From NCBI GenBank assembly GCA_027335515.1, contig DAHWHT010000250.1, forward strand, positions 1 to 8,210: 8,210 nt of DNA. The letters run 5' to 3'. Source of the DNA: Clostridia bacterium (GTDB lineage: Bacteria; Bacillota_E; RBS10-35; JAJYVN01). A model generated the notes under the pieces. That model was not told where the DNA came from. It ran no database searches and saw nothing but the letters and a program-made list of their open reading frames with translations. Made by a program: the position numbers and the translations under genes. The first letter of the stretch is position 1. The number at the start of each line of letters is the position of its first letter. Shown in pieces: positions 1-5,998 of this stretch.

Positions 1-49
1 CGTTGCCCCTGCTGCCCAGGAACTGGGGGGCAGCACCCTCCTGTTCCTC

Positions 50-385
50 GTGAACCGAATGGACGCCCAGCACAGAGAGGTGCTGGATCGAATCGACGCC
101 GTGGCCGGGAAGCTGGACACCAAGATCGATCGTGTTGCCGATCGGTTGGACGCCAAGATTGACGGCGTTGCCGAAAAGCTGAATGCGAAGATTGACGGCG
201 TCGCCGAGACGATGAATGCCAAGATCGACGGCGTCGCCGAAACGATGAACGCTAAGATCGACGGCGTCGCCGAGACGCTGGACGCCAAGCTCGACCGGAA
301 GATCGACGGCTTGCGGAACTACGTTATCCTCCCGGTGCTCCTTGTGATACTGGCCGCGGTTCTGACGCACTTCGTTCGGCTGTAA
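50..385 (+). CDS. Hendecad-repeat coiled-coil protein with C-terminal membrane anchor
   Basis: From the GTG at 50 this is 111 residues. Residues 18-87 are near-identical 11-residue units of the type VAETMNAKIDG, with small apolar residues at regular 3-4 spacing, as in a right-handed (hendecad) coiled coil. Residues 92-108 (VILPVLLVILAAVLTHF) form one hydrophobic segment, followed by a short R-containing tail. This suggests a C-terminally anchored protein with a cytoplasmic rod. No catalytic motif is visible. Similar repeat rods are widespread in bacteria and mostly uncharacterised; a scaffold or spacer role is inference. The start is unsure: GTG 50 and ATG 59 both lack a clear ribosome binding site, and the frame stays open to the left edge, so the protein may begin outside the window. 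No terminator is visible after the stop. Confidence 0.7.
   Translation: MNRMDAQHREVLDRIDAVAGKLDTKIDRVADRLDAKIDGVAEKLNAKIDGVAETMNAKIDGVAETMNAKIDGVAETLDAKLDRKIDGLRNYVILPVLLVILAAVLTHFVRL
101..298 (+). repeat. In-frame 33-bp tandem repeats in the coiled-coil gene
   Basis: Five consecutive 33-bp units starting at 101, 134, 167, 200 and 233, plus a longer degenerate unit from 266, each encode VA(E/D)xxxAKIDG-type hendecads. The units at 200 and 233 encode identical peptides but differ at synonymous positions (for example gccaag versus gctaag). The amino-acid pattern is therefore kept by selection or by older duplication, not by a very recent expansion. Confidence 0.85.
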
Positions 386-741
386 ACAACATCTCGCATC
401 ACGGCCCGTCGGAGCACACAGAACTGGCGTGCATTCGGGCCTTGAGCCGGTGCGCCCTCGGCGCGCAGGCGGATTGGCCGTGGCGATACTGAAAAATGGT
501 GTGGGCGTGGTCATGGTCCACATAAACTTGGACTTCGCACGTCTGTCGTGGGCGGAAGGTTCGCGCGCCATGCGCATGCCGGTGGTACGAGCCGATGGGC
601 CGCTCTTGGCGGTGTAAGGACCACACTCAGACGGACCGCCGCATCGTGGGACTTCCCGCCCCGTTTCGGCCGCCCACGCAGGAAGGTTCTGCGGTGCGCC
701 GACGATCTCCACGCAGGAACCCTCCGCGGCCCTGGGAATAG
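386..741. other. Gene-poor interval between coiled-coil gene and peptidase cassette
   Basis: No convincing gene is seen. Short ORFs exist in several frames (for example 429-617 on + and 399-626 on -) but lack ribosome binding sites and contradict one another. The interval contains a small GC hairpin at about 450-466 (GTGCGCC, loop CTC, GGCGCGC) without a T-tail. It also contains dispersed-repeat copy A from about 500 to 737. A run of eight G (751-758) follows just beyond it. Confidence 0.5.
500..737 (+). repeat. Dispersed repeat copy A (inverted partner at 4904-5140)
   Basis: This stretch aligns, by eye, with the reverse complement of about 4904-5140. Shared blocks in the same order are CRYGTCTGTCGTG (538-550), GCGCGC followed by CATGCGC, CGGTGG, AGCCGA, AGGACYAC-CTCAGA, GCATCG and CGCCCCGTTTCGG (657-669), then TTCTG and TCTCCA. 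The block 621-674 matches its partner at about 42 of 54 positions. Homology is weaker outside it, with small indels. Mismatches do not favour any codon position and no frame is intact in both copies, so this looks like a DNA- or RNA-level repeat and not a gene. I do not recognise the family. Boundaries are approximate. Confidence 0.6.
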
Positions 742-807
742 GGGGCGCAAGGGGGGGGATGCGCTCTGTTCGCGTGGGAGCCGGTCGTCCACCGCTGGTC
801 GAACCAG

Positions 808-1773
808 GTGTTCTTCACCCAGACGTTCACGCGCTGGCACAACGGGATCGCCCACCCCCACAACGTGACGGAGTGGACCGAACGGTTCGGCGCGCTCACC
901 CCCCGTGAGTCAGCGGCTGCGGACTGGCTCCGCGTGGTCCTGCAGCGCGGGGATGGTGAGGACGATGGCGCGGCGCTCTTCGCGGCCCTCCTCCCGCACG
1001 ACGACATGGACGAGGCCGCACGGGCCGCGGCCGCGGTGTGGCCCGCCGCCGACTACCCCGTTTGGCTGGAAGCCGCAGATGCCTTCGCCTCCCGCTTCGC
1101 CCGGCTCTGGGCGGAAGCCGAATCGAGGTTGCAGGCGCACGCCGCCGCCTTGGCGGGGACCGCGCCCCCGTGGCTCACCGAAGCGGCCGCGGCGACCGAC
1201 CGCTTCTTCGGCATCGATACCCGCAGCCAGCGCGTGCGCGTATACCTGCTGATCTCCGCCGAAGGGTGGAACGGCGGGAACGGGTCGATGCTCACCGGCC
1301 CCGGCGGGATGACGTTCGAGTGCTCAGGGATGCGGCCGCAGCAGTCCGAGCAACTGCTGCCGTCCTTTCTTCACGAGCAGCTGCACTGCCTGCACCAGCC
1401 CGCCGTCCTGCCGGGCCTGCTGACCAGGCTGCTGGCGGAACCCGGCCTCACCGGTGTGGAGCCGGCCGCATACACCCGGACGGCCATCGGCGCGACCGGG
1501 CTCGGCTTTGCGGACTACTTCGGCGAGGTTGTCCTGCACAGCCTTTGGCCGGACGGGGCGCTGGCCCGCCGCCAACGACCCGATGCCGGCCCGGGCCTCT
1601 GGCGGCGGTTCGCGGCGCAGGCCGGGGTCTACGACTGGTGGGTGTTCTTCCCCGCGGGGGTGCTGGCCGGCAGGGCGAGGACCTACGTGGACGTGGGCCG
1701 GGAGATCGACGTGGACTTCCTGCGTCACGCCTACGACATCCACGCCGCGCTGCGTCGGTATGCGATCCGCTGA
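808..1773 (+). CDS. Putative HExxH zinc metallopeptidase-like protein, unknown family
   Basis: 321 residues from GTG 808. Residues 189-193 are HEQLH, a match to the HExxH zinc motif, set in a hydrophobic helix (LLPSFLHEQLHCLH). About 50 residues on, YFGEVVLHSLW (Glu240) could give a third ligand of the gluzincin type. The N-terminal 130 residues are Ala-rich and helical. No signal peptide or membrane span is visible, so it is probably cytoplasmic. I do not recognise a named family, and peptidase activity is inferred from the motif and from the two peptidase genes downstream. The start is doubtful: there is no ribosome binding site, and the frame is open and coding-like upstream (FAWEPVVHRWSNQVFF) to 742 without ATG, GTG or TTG. 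The true N-terminus may be lost, frameshifted or begun at a rare codon. It probably starts a three-gene operon. Confidence 0.75.
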   Translation: MFFTQTFTRWHNGIAHPHNVTEWTERFGALTPRESAAADWLRVVLQRGDGEDDGAALFAALLPHDDMDEAARAAAAVWPAADYPVWLEAADAFASRFARLWAEAESRLQAHAAALAGTAPPWLTEAAAATDRFFGIDTRSQRVRVYLLISAEGWNGGNGSMLTGPGGMTFECSGMRPQQSEQLLPSFLHEQLHCLHQPAVLPGLLTRLLAEPGLTGVEPAAYTRTAIGATGLGFADYFGEVVLHSLWPDGALARRQRPDAGPGLWRRFAAQAGVYDWWVFFPAGVLAGRARTYVDVGREIDVDFLRHAYDIHAALRRYAIR

Positions 1774-1812
1774 CCCGGGGGGCGGCTGCGGGGGGTGGGG
1801 TCCGTGGGGTGG

Positions 1813-3102
1813 ATGGACACGGTCGCCGCTGGCGAGGGACTCCGCGTGGACCAGGGCGTCTACGAGCTTGAACTCGACGACGACGGGAACGTCCAGGGCC
1901 AGGGCACGGTCGCGGGCGAGACCGTGGTCGGCCGCAGCGCCGCCCTCTTCGCCCTGTCGCCGGGCGCTGCGGTGACGCAGGTTGCGGTCGACGGAGTGGA
2001 CGCCGTGGCGGAGGCGGTCGGCGAAGGGGTCTGGTCGGTCGCGGCACATCTGGCTCCGGGCATCCGCCACCGCGTGCAGGTGCGCTATGCGGGACGACTG
2101 GACCGTGCCTTCATGCGGGACGAGGCGGGCCATGCCTGGTACGAAATGCAGTTCATGACGCGGTGGCGCCCGGTGTGGGACCTCGATCACCCGGCGAAGA
2201 GCCGCGTGGTCCTCACTCTGCCGGCGACGTTCCGCGCCGCGAGTTCCTTCGGTCTGGTCGAGGAAGACCGAACGGGGGCCGCCATCCGCTACCGGTGGGA
2301 TACCGGAGATGCGGCCTGCGGGGATTTCTCCCTCGTCGTGGGAGAGGGGCTCCACGCGGACGGCGATGCCGGCCCGGTTCAACTGCGCGCGCTGTGCCCG
2401 GTCGCCGCCCCCTATTCCCCAACGGCCGTGCTGACGGCGGCGCGCACCGCCCTGACGGCATACTCCGGGGCCTGGGGTCCCTGCCCTTACCAGCGGCTGA
2501 CACTCGCCTGCCTGCCGCACAGCGCGTGCGGGAACTGCTCGCGGGAAGGCCTCGTCCTTTTGGGGCACCTGCAGGCGGACCCTGCGGACAACCCCGACGC
2601 GTTCCGCCTGGTCGCGCACGAGGTCTCCCACATGTGGTGGGGTTTGGGGGTGCGTTTCGCCGAAGACCGGGGTCTCGGGTACGTGGAGGCGCTGGCAAAC
2701 TACTGCGATGAACGTCTGGCCCGGGACCGTTTCGGGGAAGCGTCCTTCCGCCGCCACGTGTCCACCGTCCTGTTGCCGCACGCGAAGCTCGCGGAGGCGG
2801 CCGCCGGCGTTTCGCTGAAGGGGTGTCGCTACGATACCCCCGAGAGCGGGCGGCTCCGGTGGGCCAAGGGGGCCTGCGCCATGCTGTTGCTGGAGGCGCT
2901 GATCGGCCGGACCCGCATGGACGCCGCGCTGTCCAAGTTGATGGAGGGGTTTACGGGTCGGCAGGCCGAACCGGCAGACGTGCGCGCGGCGTTCGTCGAG
3001 CTCCAGGCCGGGAGCGGGAGCGTCAGGCGGTTGTTTGACGACTACTTCGACGGCGTCGTACCCATCCCGAACGAACCGGCGCGCTACGGGGACACGGGAT
3101 GA
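1813..3102 (+). CDS. Peptidase M1-like metallopeptidase (gluzincin), catalytic Tyr replaced
   Basis: 429 residues from ATG 1813, in phase with an alternative GTG at 1795 that adds six residues (numbers below count from the GTG). Residues about 20-185 fit the beta-rich M1 N-terminal domain. HEVSHMWWG (275-283) is the M1 HExxHxWW zinc signature, with Glu298 in YVEALANY, 19 residues after the second His, as third ligand. WAKGACAMLLLEALIG (356-371) corresponds to the YxKGxxxLxxL segment that normally carries the catalytic Tyr; here it is Trp356. The usual GxMEN substrate motif is not obvious; ACGNCSREGLVLL lies in its place. Known M1 enzymes are aminopeptidases. Specificity here is unknown, and the Tyr change may mean reduced or altered activity. 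No signal peptide. It lies 39 nt after the HExxH gene and 64 nt before the S41 gene. Confidence 0.85.
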   Translation: MDTVAAGEGLRVDQGVYELELDDDGNVQGQGTVAGETVVGRSAALFALSPGAAVTQVAVDGVDAVAEAVGEGVWSVAAHLAPGIRHRVQVRYAGRLDRAFMRDEAGHAWYEMQFMTRWRPVWDLDHPAKSRVVLTLPATFRAASSFGLVEEDRTGAAIRYRWDTGDAACGDFSLVVGEGLHADGDAGPVQLRALCPVAAPYSPTAVLTAARTALTAYSGAWGPCPYQRLTLACLPHSACGNCSREGLVLLGHLQADPADNPDAFRLVAHEVSHMWWGLGVRFAEDRGLGYVEALANYCDERLARDRFGEASFRRHVSTVLLPHAKLAEAAAGVSLKGCRYDTPESGRLRWAKGACAMLLLEALIGRTRMDAALSKLMEGFTGRQAEPADVRAAFVELQAGSGSVRRLFDDYFDGVVPIPNEPARYGDTG

Positions 3103-3151
3103 GACAGACCCACGCTCGGACGACGGCGGCGCCCGGGGGCCCGGGCGGAAC

Positions 3152-3157
3152 GGGAGG
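3152..3157 (+). promoter_or_regulatory. Ribosome binding site fixing the S41 start
   Basis: GGGAGG lies 9 nt before ATG 3167. This decides the start of the S41 gene: the frame is open further upstream inside the M1-like gene, but no other in-frame start has such a site. Confidence 0.75.
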
Positions 3158-3166
3158 AAGGGCGGC

Positions 3167-4489
3167 ATGGAACCCAGCTTTCCGTCCCTGGCGCTTCCCG
3201 AAGAACTCGGACAACGGCTCCTGGAGGCGGCACGGTCCGCGCACCGCCAGCATCCCGGCGACCCGATGCCGGTGGCGGATCGACCGCCGGACGCCGCCGA
3301 GCGGCTGCTTGGTCTGGCCATGATCTGGGCCGAGGCCAGGTTCGGTTTCGCATACTGGGACCTGCGGCCCGACCTGGACTGGAACTCGGTATTCCTCCGG
3401 TATGCGCCGCGGGTGCTGGCGGCCGCGGACGAGGCGGAGCACTGGCGGCTCCTTGCCGAGGTGGTGCGGCTGCTCGGAGACGGGCACACGGACCTGGTTC
3501 CGCCCGAACGCCTCCGTGCGGGCGGATCCGCCGAGCCCGGGCTTCGCCTGGAGGCCGTGGAGGGAGCGCCGACGATCACGCAGGCCACGCCGGAGGCCAT
3601 GGAGGCGGGATTCCGTCCCGGTGTCCGAATCACTTCCGTAGACGGTGTTCCCGCGGCGCGGGCGGTCGAGGCTGCTGCAGCCGCCATCTCCGCATCCACA
3701 GAGCACTACCGCGCCTGGGCGGCGACCCGCAAGCTGCTGAGCGGTGCGCCCGGCACGAATGCCCACCTCGAGGGGCGGCACCCCGACGGCCGGCGGGTGG
3801 AGGGTCGGTTGGTGCGACAGTCCGGCGCCGCGTACCCATGGCAGAGGATCACGCCGGTCGTCTCCCGCGAGGTCTCCCCGGGCGTCCTCCACATCGAACT
3901 GAACACGTTTGGCTGGGACGGGGTACCGGGACGGTTACGCGAGCTCGTGCCCGACTTCGTCGGCGTGCGCGCGCTGATCCTGGACCTGCGGCGCAACGGC
4001 GGCGGCAACGGCGGCATCGGGTACGCCGTCCTGCAGCGGCTGCTCACCGCGCCGGCCCCGACGTCCGCCTTCCGGCTGCGCACCTATGTGCCAACGTTCC
4101 GCGCCTGGGGATGGCCGCAGTTCTGGTTGCATGTTCCCGGGGAACTGCTGTCCCCCGACGGTGACGGCCCCGGATTTGGCGGACCCGCAGTCGTGCTGGT
4201 GGGCCCCGAGACGGCAAGTGCGGCAGAGGACTTTCTGGTGGCCTGGAAGTCCGCCGCACGGGGACCGCTGGTGGGCGAGGCGACCTGCGGCAGTACGGGC
4301 CAGCCCCTGCCGATCGTCCTCCCGGGCGGCGGCCGACTGCGGGTGTGTTCCAAACGGGACACCTACCCGGACGGCACACCGTTCGTCGGAACGGGTATCC
4401 TGCCGGACATCCCGGCCGCCCGCACCTGGCGCGGTGTGGCGGCGGGGCGGGATGAGGTTCTGGAGGCGGCCCTGACCGCCATACCATGA
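3167..4489 (+). CDS. S41-family serine peptidase (tricorn/C-terminal-processing type) with PDZ-like domain
   Basis: 440 residues. The N-terminal helical domain (40-115) ends in LLGDGHTDL (103-110), where His107 matches the catalytic His of tricorn-type S41 peptidases. Residues about 126-172 (ITQATPEAMEAGFRPGVRI then TSVDGVPA) are a PDZ-like peptide-binding domain. The catalytic core follows: VRALILDLRRNGGGNGG (267-283), the nucleophile Ser351 in VGPETASAAEDF, then GEATCGSTGQPLP and a C-terminal TGILPDIP strand. S41 enzymes cleave unfolded or C-terminal peptides. No signal peptide is seen, unlike most periplasmic CtpA proteins, so a cytoplasmic role is inferred. It follows the M1-like gene in the same direction. 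Thermoplasma tricorn works with M1 aminopeptidase partners, so a shared peptide-degradation pathway is plausible but unproven. The stop overlaps a following coding-like remnant. Confidence 0.9.
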   Translation: MEPSFPSLALPEELGQRLLEAARSAHRQHPGDPMPVADRPPDAAERLLGLAMIWAEARFGFAYWDLRPDLDWNSVFLRYAPRVLAAADEAEHWRLLAEVVRLLGDGHTDLVPPERLRAGGSAEPGLRLEAVEGAPTITQATPEAMEAGFRPGVRITSVDGVPAARAVEAAAAAISASTEHYRAWAATRKLLSGAPGTNAHLEGRHPDGRRVEGRLVRQSGAAYPWQRITPVVSREVSPGVLHIELNTFGWDGVPGRLRELVPDFVGVRALILDLRRNGGGNGGIGYAVLQRLLTAPAPTSAFRLRTYVPTFRAWGWPQFWLHVPGELLSPDGDGPGFGGPAVVLVGPETASAAEDFLVAWKSAARGPLVGEATCGSTGQPLPIVLPGGGRLRVCSKRDTYPDGTPFVGTGILPDIPAARTWRGVAAGRDEVLEAALTAIP

Positions 4490-4811
4490 CGCCCGCCTCT
4501 TTGGGTCGACCCTGCTGGATCTCTTTGCCGAAAGTGGGGAAGCGCTACTTGGCGGCCGCCAGGAATCAACGCATCCATACATCACGCGGCGCGGGGACGG
4601 TCGCATTCAGCCGACCGCGGAAGCGCCGCGCCCTCTCTTACAGCCCATACTCCGCACCCTTTTTGCGGACACGTTGTATTTTCGCATTGGGTGCGGACAC
4701 TGCGTCGAGCGTCAAGCGTGGCGCGGGCATGTCCAAGAGGCGCTCACGCCGGAGCAGTTCGACGAGCTGGGCCGCGGTCTTCTGACCCACCGGCGTCACC
4801 TCCTGTCATAC
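4488..4811 (+). pseudogene. Coding-like remnant without start codon
   Basis: One + frame is open from 4476 and reads like a protein from about 4488 to 4811. It begins DARLFGSTLLDLFAESGEAL, includes HPYITRRGDGRIQ, PLLQPILRTLFADTLYFRIG, CGHCVERQAWRGH and ALTPEQFDELGRGLLTHRRH, and ends HLLSY. Composition is balanced and third positions are GC-rich. There is no ATG or GTG at its head, only an internal TTG at 4674. It overlaps the S41 stop, and the protein character is lost shortly before repeat copy B. I read it as an internal fragment of an unidentified gene truncated at both ends. It could also be translationally coupled to the S41 gene or use a rare start. The CxxC (CGHC) is the only notable motif. 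Confidence 0.45.
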
Positions 4812-4903
4812 TCAGGACTCTACCGACGTTCAGCCTGGATTTCGCGTGTCCCGATAATAGCGCCACGCACTTGCAAACCCGTCGCGCTCACGAACTCGCG
4901 TCG

Positions 4904-5140
4904 CTCCAGGAACAGAACCCCTCTCATGGAGACCGGCTGCATCAGAAGCCTCGTCCGTATACGACCGAAACGGGGCGAAACGTGCCGCGATGCCGAGGTC
5001 GTTCTGAGCGTAGTCCTGATGCCACACCATGCGGTATGTCGGCTGATTATCCACCGAACGCGCATGGAGGGAGCGCGGCGCGCAAAGCATCCGGTCACGA
5101 CAGACATGCGACATTTAGGTTCATAGTCGATGCCATGACA
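4904..5140 (-). repeat. Dispersed repeat copy B (inverted partner of 500-737)
   Basis: The reverse complement shares ordered blocks with copy A: RYGTCTGTCGTG (outer end, about 5097-5109), GCGCGCC, CATGCGC, CGGTGG, AGCCGA, AGGACTACGCTCAGA, GCATCGCGG, CGCCCCGTTTCGG, TTCTG and GTCTCCA. Relative to copy A it carries a ten-base insertion before CATGCGC and other small indels. The outer half overlaps the C-terminal end of the weak minus-strand ORF at 5095-5403. Together A and B form a long imperfect inverted repeat around the peptidase cassette. The family is not recognised. Confidence 0.6.
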
Positions 5141-5403
5141 TTTCTGGGCACGCTAAGCAAGCCTCCGGAGGGCTTCAATGGGCATTTTGACCATCGGCCA
5201 GGGGGCTCCCCATGCATGGCGCGGGATACCGGGCACCGTATAGCGCAGGCCGCCCGCCCCGAGGCGTAGTAGGCGGCGGCCGCGGCCCGGATCTCCGCCA
5301 TCCCGAATGGCTGCGCGCCGAACGCGCGCCGCAAGAACCGGACGCACGCCCAGTCGGGGGCCCCGGGGCTGCGTCGGGGCGCAGACTCTGCTGGCAAGGA
5401 CAT
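5095..5403 (-). CDS. Small hypothetical protein, possibly frameshifted
   Basis: 102 codons from ATG 5403. A GGAGGT sequence (5406-5411) sits only two bases from this ATG; the TTG two codons later would have more usual spacing. The central part (residues about 18-50, with FLRRAFGAQPFGMAEIRAAA and YYASG) has GC-rich third positions and looks translated. After that a neighbouring frame reads better (GLRYTVPGIPRHAWGAPW), so a frameshift is possible. The last 25 or so codons lie inside repeat copy B. There is no recognised domain. It may be a decayed gene or a chance ORF in GC-rich DNA. Confidence 0.3.
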   Translation of the reverse strand: MSLPAESAPRRSPGAPDWACVRFLRRAFGAQPFGMAEIRAAAAAYYASGRAACAIRCPVSRAMHGEPPGRWSKCPLKPSGGLLSVPRNVMASTMNLNVACLS

Positions 5404-5451
5404 GCACCTCCAAGCCTTCGCGATACGGCGCCACTTATGGGAACGCCGCAG

Positions 5452-5482
5452 GGGGGCTTATGTAAAGCTTTACATAGCCCCC
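5452..5482. repeat. Near-perfect 31-nt palindrome
   Basis: The left arm GGGGGCT-ATGTAAAG and right arm CTTTACATAGCCCCC are exact reverse complements apart from one extra T at 5459. The core ATGTAAAGCTTTACAT is a perfect 16-bp palindrome with no loop. It lies about 50 bp upstream of the minus-strand ORF at 5403. The loopless core argues for a dimeric protein-binding site or a recombination/cruciform site. The GC outer arms could also make an RNA hairpin, but no T-run follows on either strand. Confidence 0.75.
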
Positions 5483-5554
5483 TAATGCCATGCAACTCGT
5501 TATGCAAATATCCAACCGATATCGCAGACAAGTCGCCCTCTACTGCCAGATTTT

Positions 5555-5693
5555 CTTTGCATAATACGCTTCGCTGCCACAGCGGTCAGAGCTGGGCCAG
5601 CCATGTGAGCACGGTATTATCGCTCGTCCAGTCCGGCAACTCATCCGGGAGCATGGTCGGATAGGCGTGCTCGGAGTGTCATGTTATGCAAAG
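5555..5693. repeat. 139-bp segment bounded by 10-bp inverted repeats
   Basis: CTTTGCATAA at 5555-5564 and its exact reverse complement TTATGCAAAG at 5684-5693 face each other. A further TTATGCAAA occurs at 5500-5508. The segment and its surroundings are visibly less GC-rich than the rest of the window. It could be a miniature inverted-repeat element (no clear target duplication is visible) or a cluster of binding sites. It encloses a short coding-like remnant on the minus strand. Confidence 0.45.
5586..5678 (-). pseudogene. 30-codon coding remnant (C-terminal fragment)
   Basis: The minus strand reads HSEHAYPTMLPDELPDW then TSDNTVLTWLAQL before a TGA, with a stop immediately upstream. The residue composition (paired acids, Trp, ordered hydrophobics) resembles the tail of a real protein more than random GC-rich reading. 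It is too short to identify. Its containment between the CTTTGCATAA repeats suggests transposon debris. Confidence 0.25.
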
Positions 5694-5779
5694 TAAATCG
5701 GAGATGAATGCCAGAGAGAAGCACCTTCCGGGCCATGCTTCGCATAAACGTGCGCATGATGGTCTGCCTATTCCTCAGC

Positions 5780-5917
5780 CACAAGCGAGGCGAGATCGGG
5801 AGGCGATGGTCTGCAGGCGGCCGGAACCACGGGGTGGCAGAACTCCTGCAGCGAGCAGGGCTCGTCCGACTCGTGGGGACCGTACGCTACGGGGCCCCTG
5901 CGACAGCACCACGGTGA
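5780..5917 (+). pseudogene. Possible C-terminal remnant of a group II intron reverse transcriptase
   Basis: The frame reads KRGEIGRRWSAGG, then a segment ending LLQRAGLVRLVGTVRY, with a stop at 5915-5917. The pattern W...L..(L/A)GL.SL..RY is how many intron-encoded reverse transcriptases end. The stop lies 10 nt before intron domain V, the usual position. The catalytic YADD core and maturase domain are absent, so at most the last 40-45 codons survive. The assignment rests mainly on position and a weak pattern, and it could be chance. Confidence 0.35.
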
Positions 5918-5927
5918 AAGGGCATCG

Positions 5928-5995
5928 GAGCGCCATATGCGGGAGAACCGCACGTACGGTGCGACGGAGGGGCGTCGGCGGCAACGCCGGGCCCC
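5928..5995 (+). ncRNA. Group II intron 3' end: domains V and VI
   Basis: Domain V (5928-5965) begins GAGC, carrying the AGC catalytic triad. It has a distal stem TGCGG/CCGCA capped by GAGAA, the two-base CG bulge after CCGCA, and a proximal stem GCGCC/GGTGC closed by TA pairs. One A.C mismatch sits in the proximal stem (A5934), where a G would pair. Domain VI is the hairpin 5969-5995: GGGGC/GCCCC outer stem and CGGCG/CGCCG inner stem with a GCAA loop. The following ACCCTAC places the intron 3' end near 6002. No domains I-III, no full reverse transcriptase and no 5' boundary are found upstream, so it is a 5'-truncated, inactive copy. Confidence 0.8.
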
Positions 5996-5998
5996 ACC

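Noticed and set aside
449..470. GTGCGCC as the 5' end of a group II intron
   Set aside because: The sequence fits the 5' consensus only at the first bases; no following domain I structure was recognised and it lies over 5 kb from domains V-VI.
548..868. Plus-strand open frame across repeat A into the HExxH gene
   Set aside because: Out of phase with the HExxH protein, Arg/Gly-rich; partial similarity to a reading of repeat B only reflects the shared DNA repeat.
759..905. ATG 759 after AAGGGGGGGG as the start of the first peptidase gene
   Set aside because: It is in a different frame from the HExxH protein and its reading is not protein-like. It would need a frameshift, so it is kept only as a possibility in the findings.
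1324..3699. Long open frame of 791 codons on the minus strand
   Set aside because: It runs antisense through all three peptidase genes, is Pro/Arg/Gly-rich and contains no domain motif. It is a mirror frame produced by high-GC codon use.
3023..3892. Minus-strand open frame of 289 codons
   Set aside because: Antisense to the M1-like and S41 genes, whose motifs are clear on the + strand; low-complexity composition.
5452..5482. Intrinsic terminator
   Set aside because: A hairpin is possible, but there is no T-run on either strand and the core has no loop.
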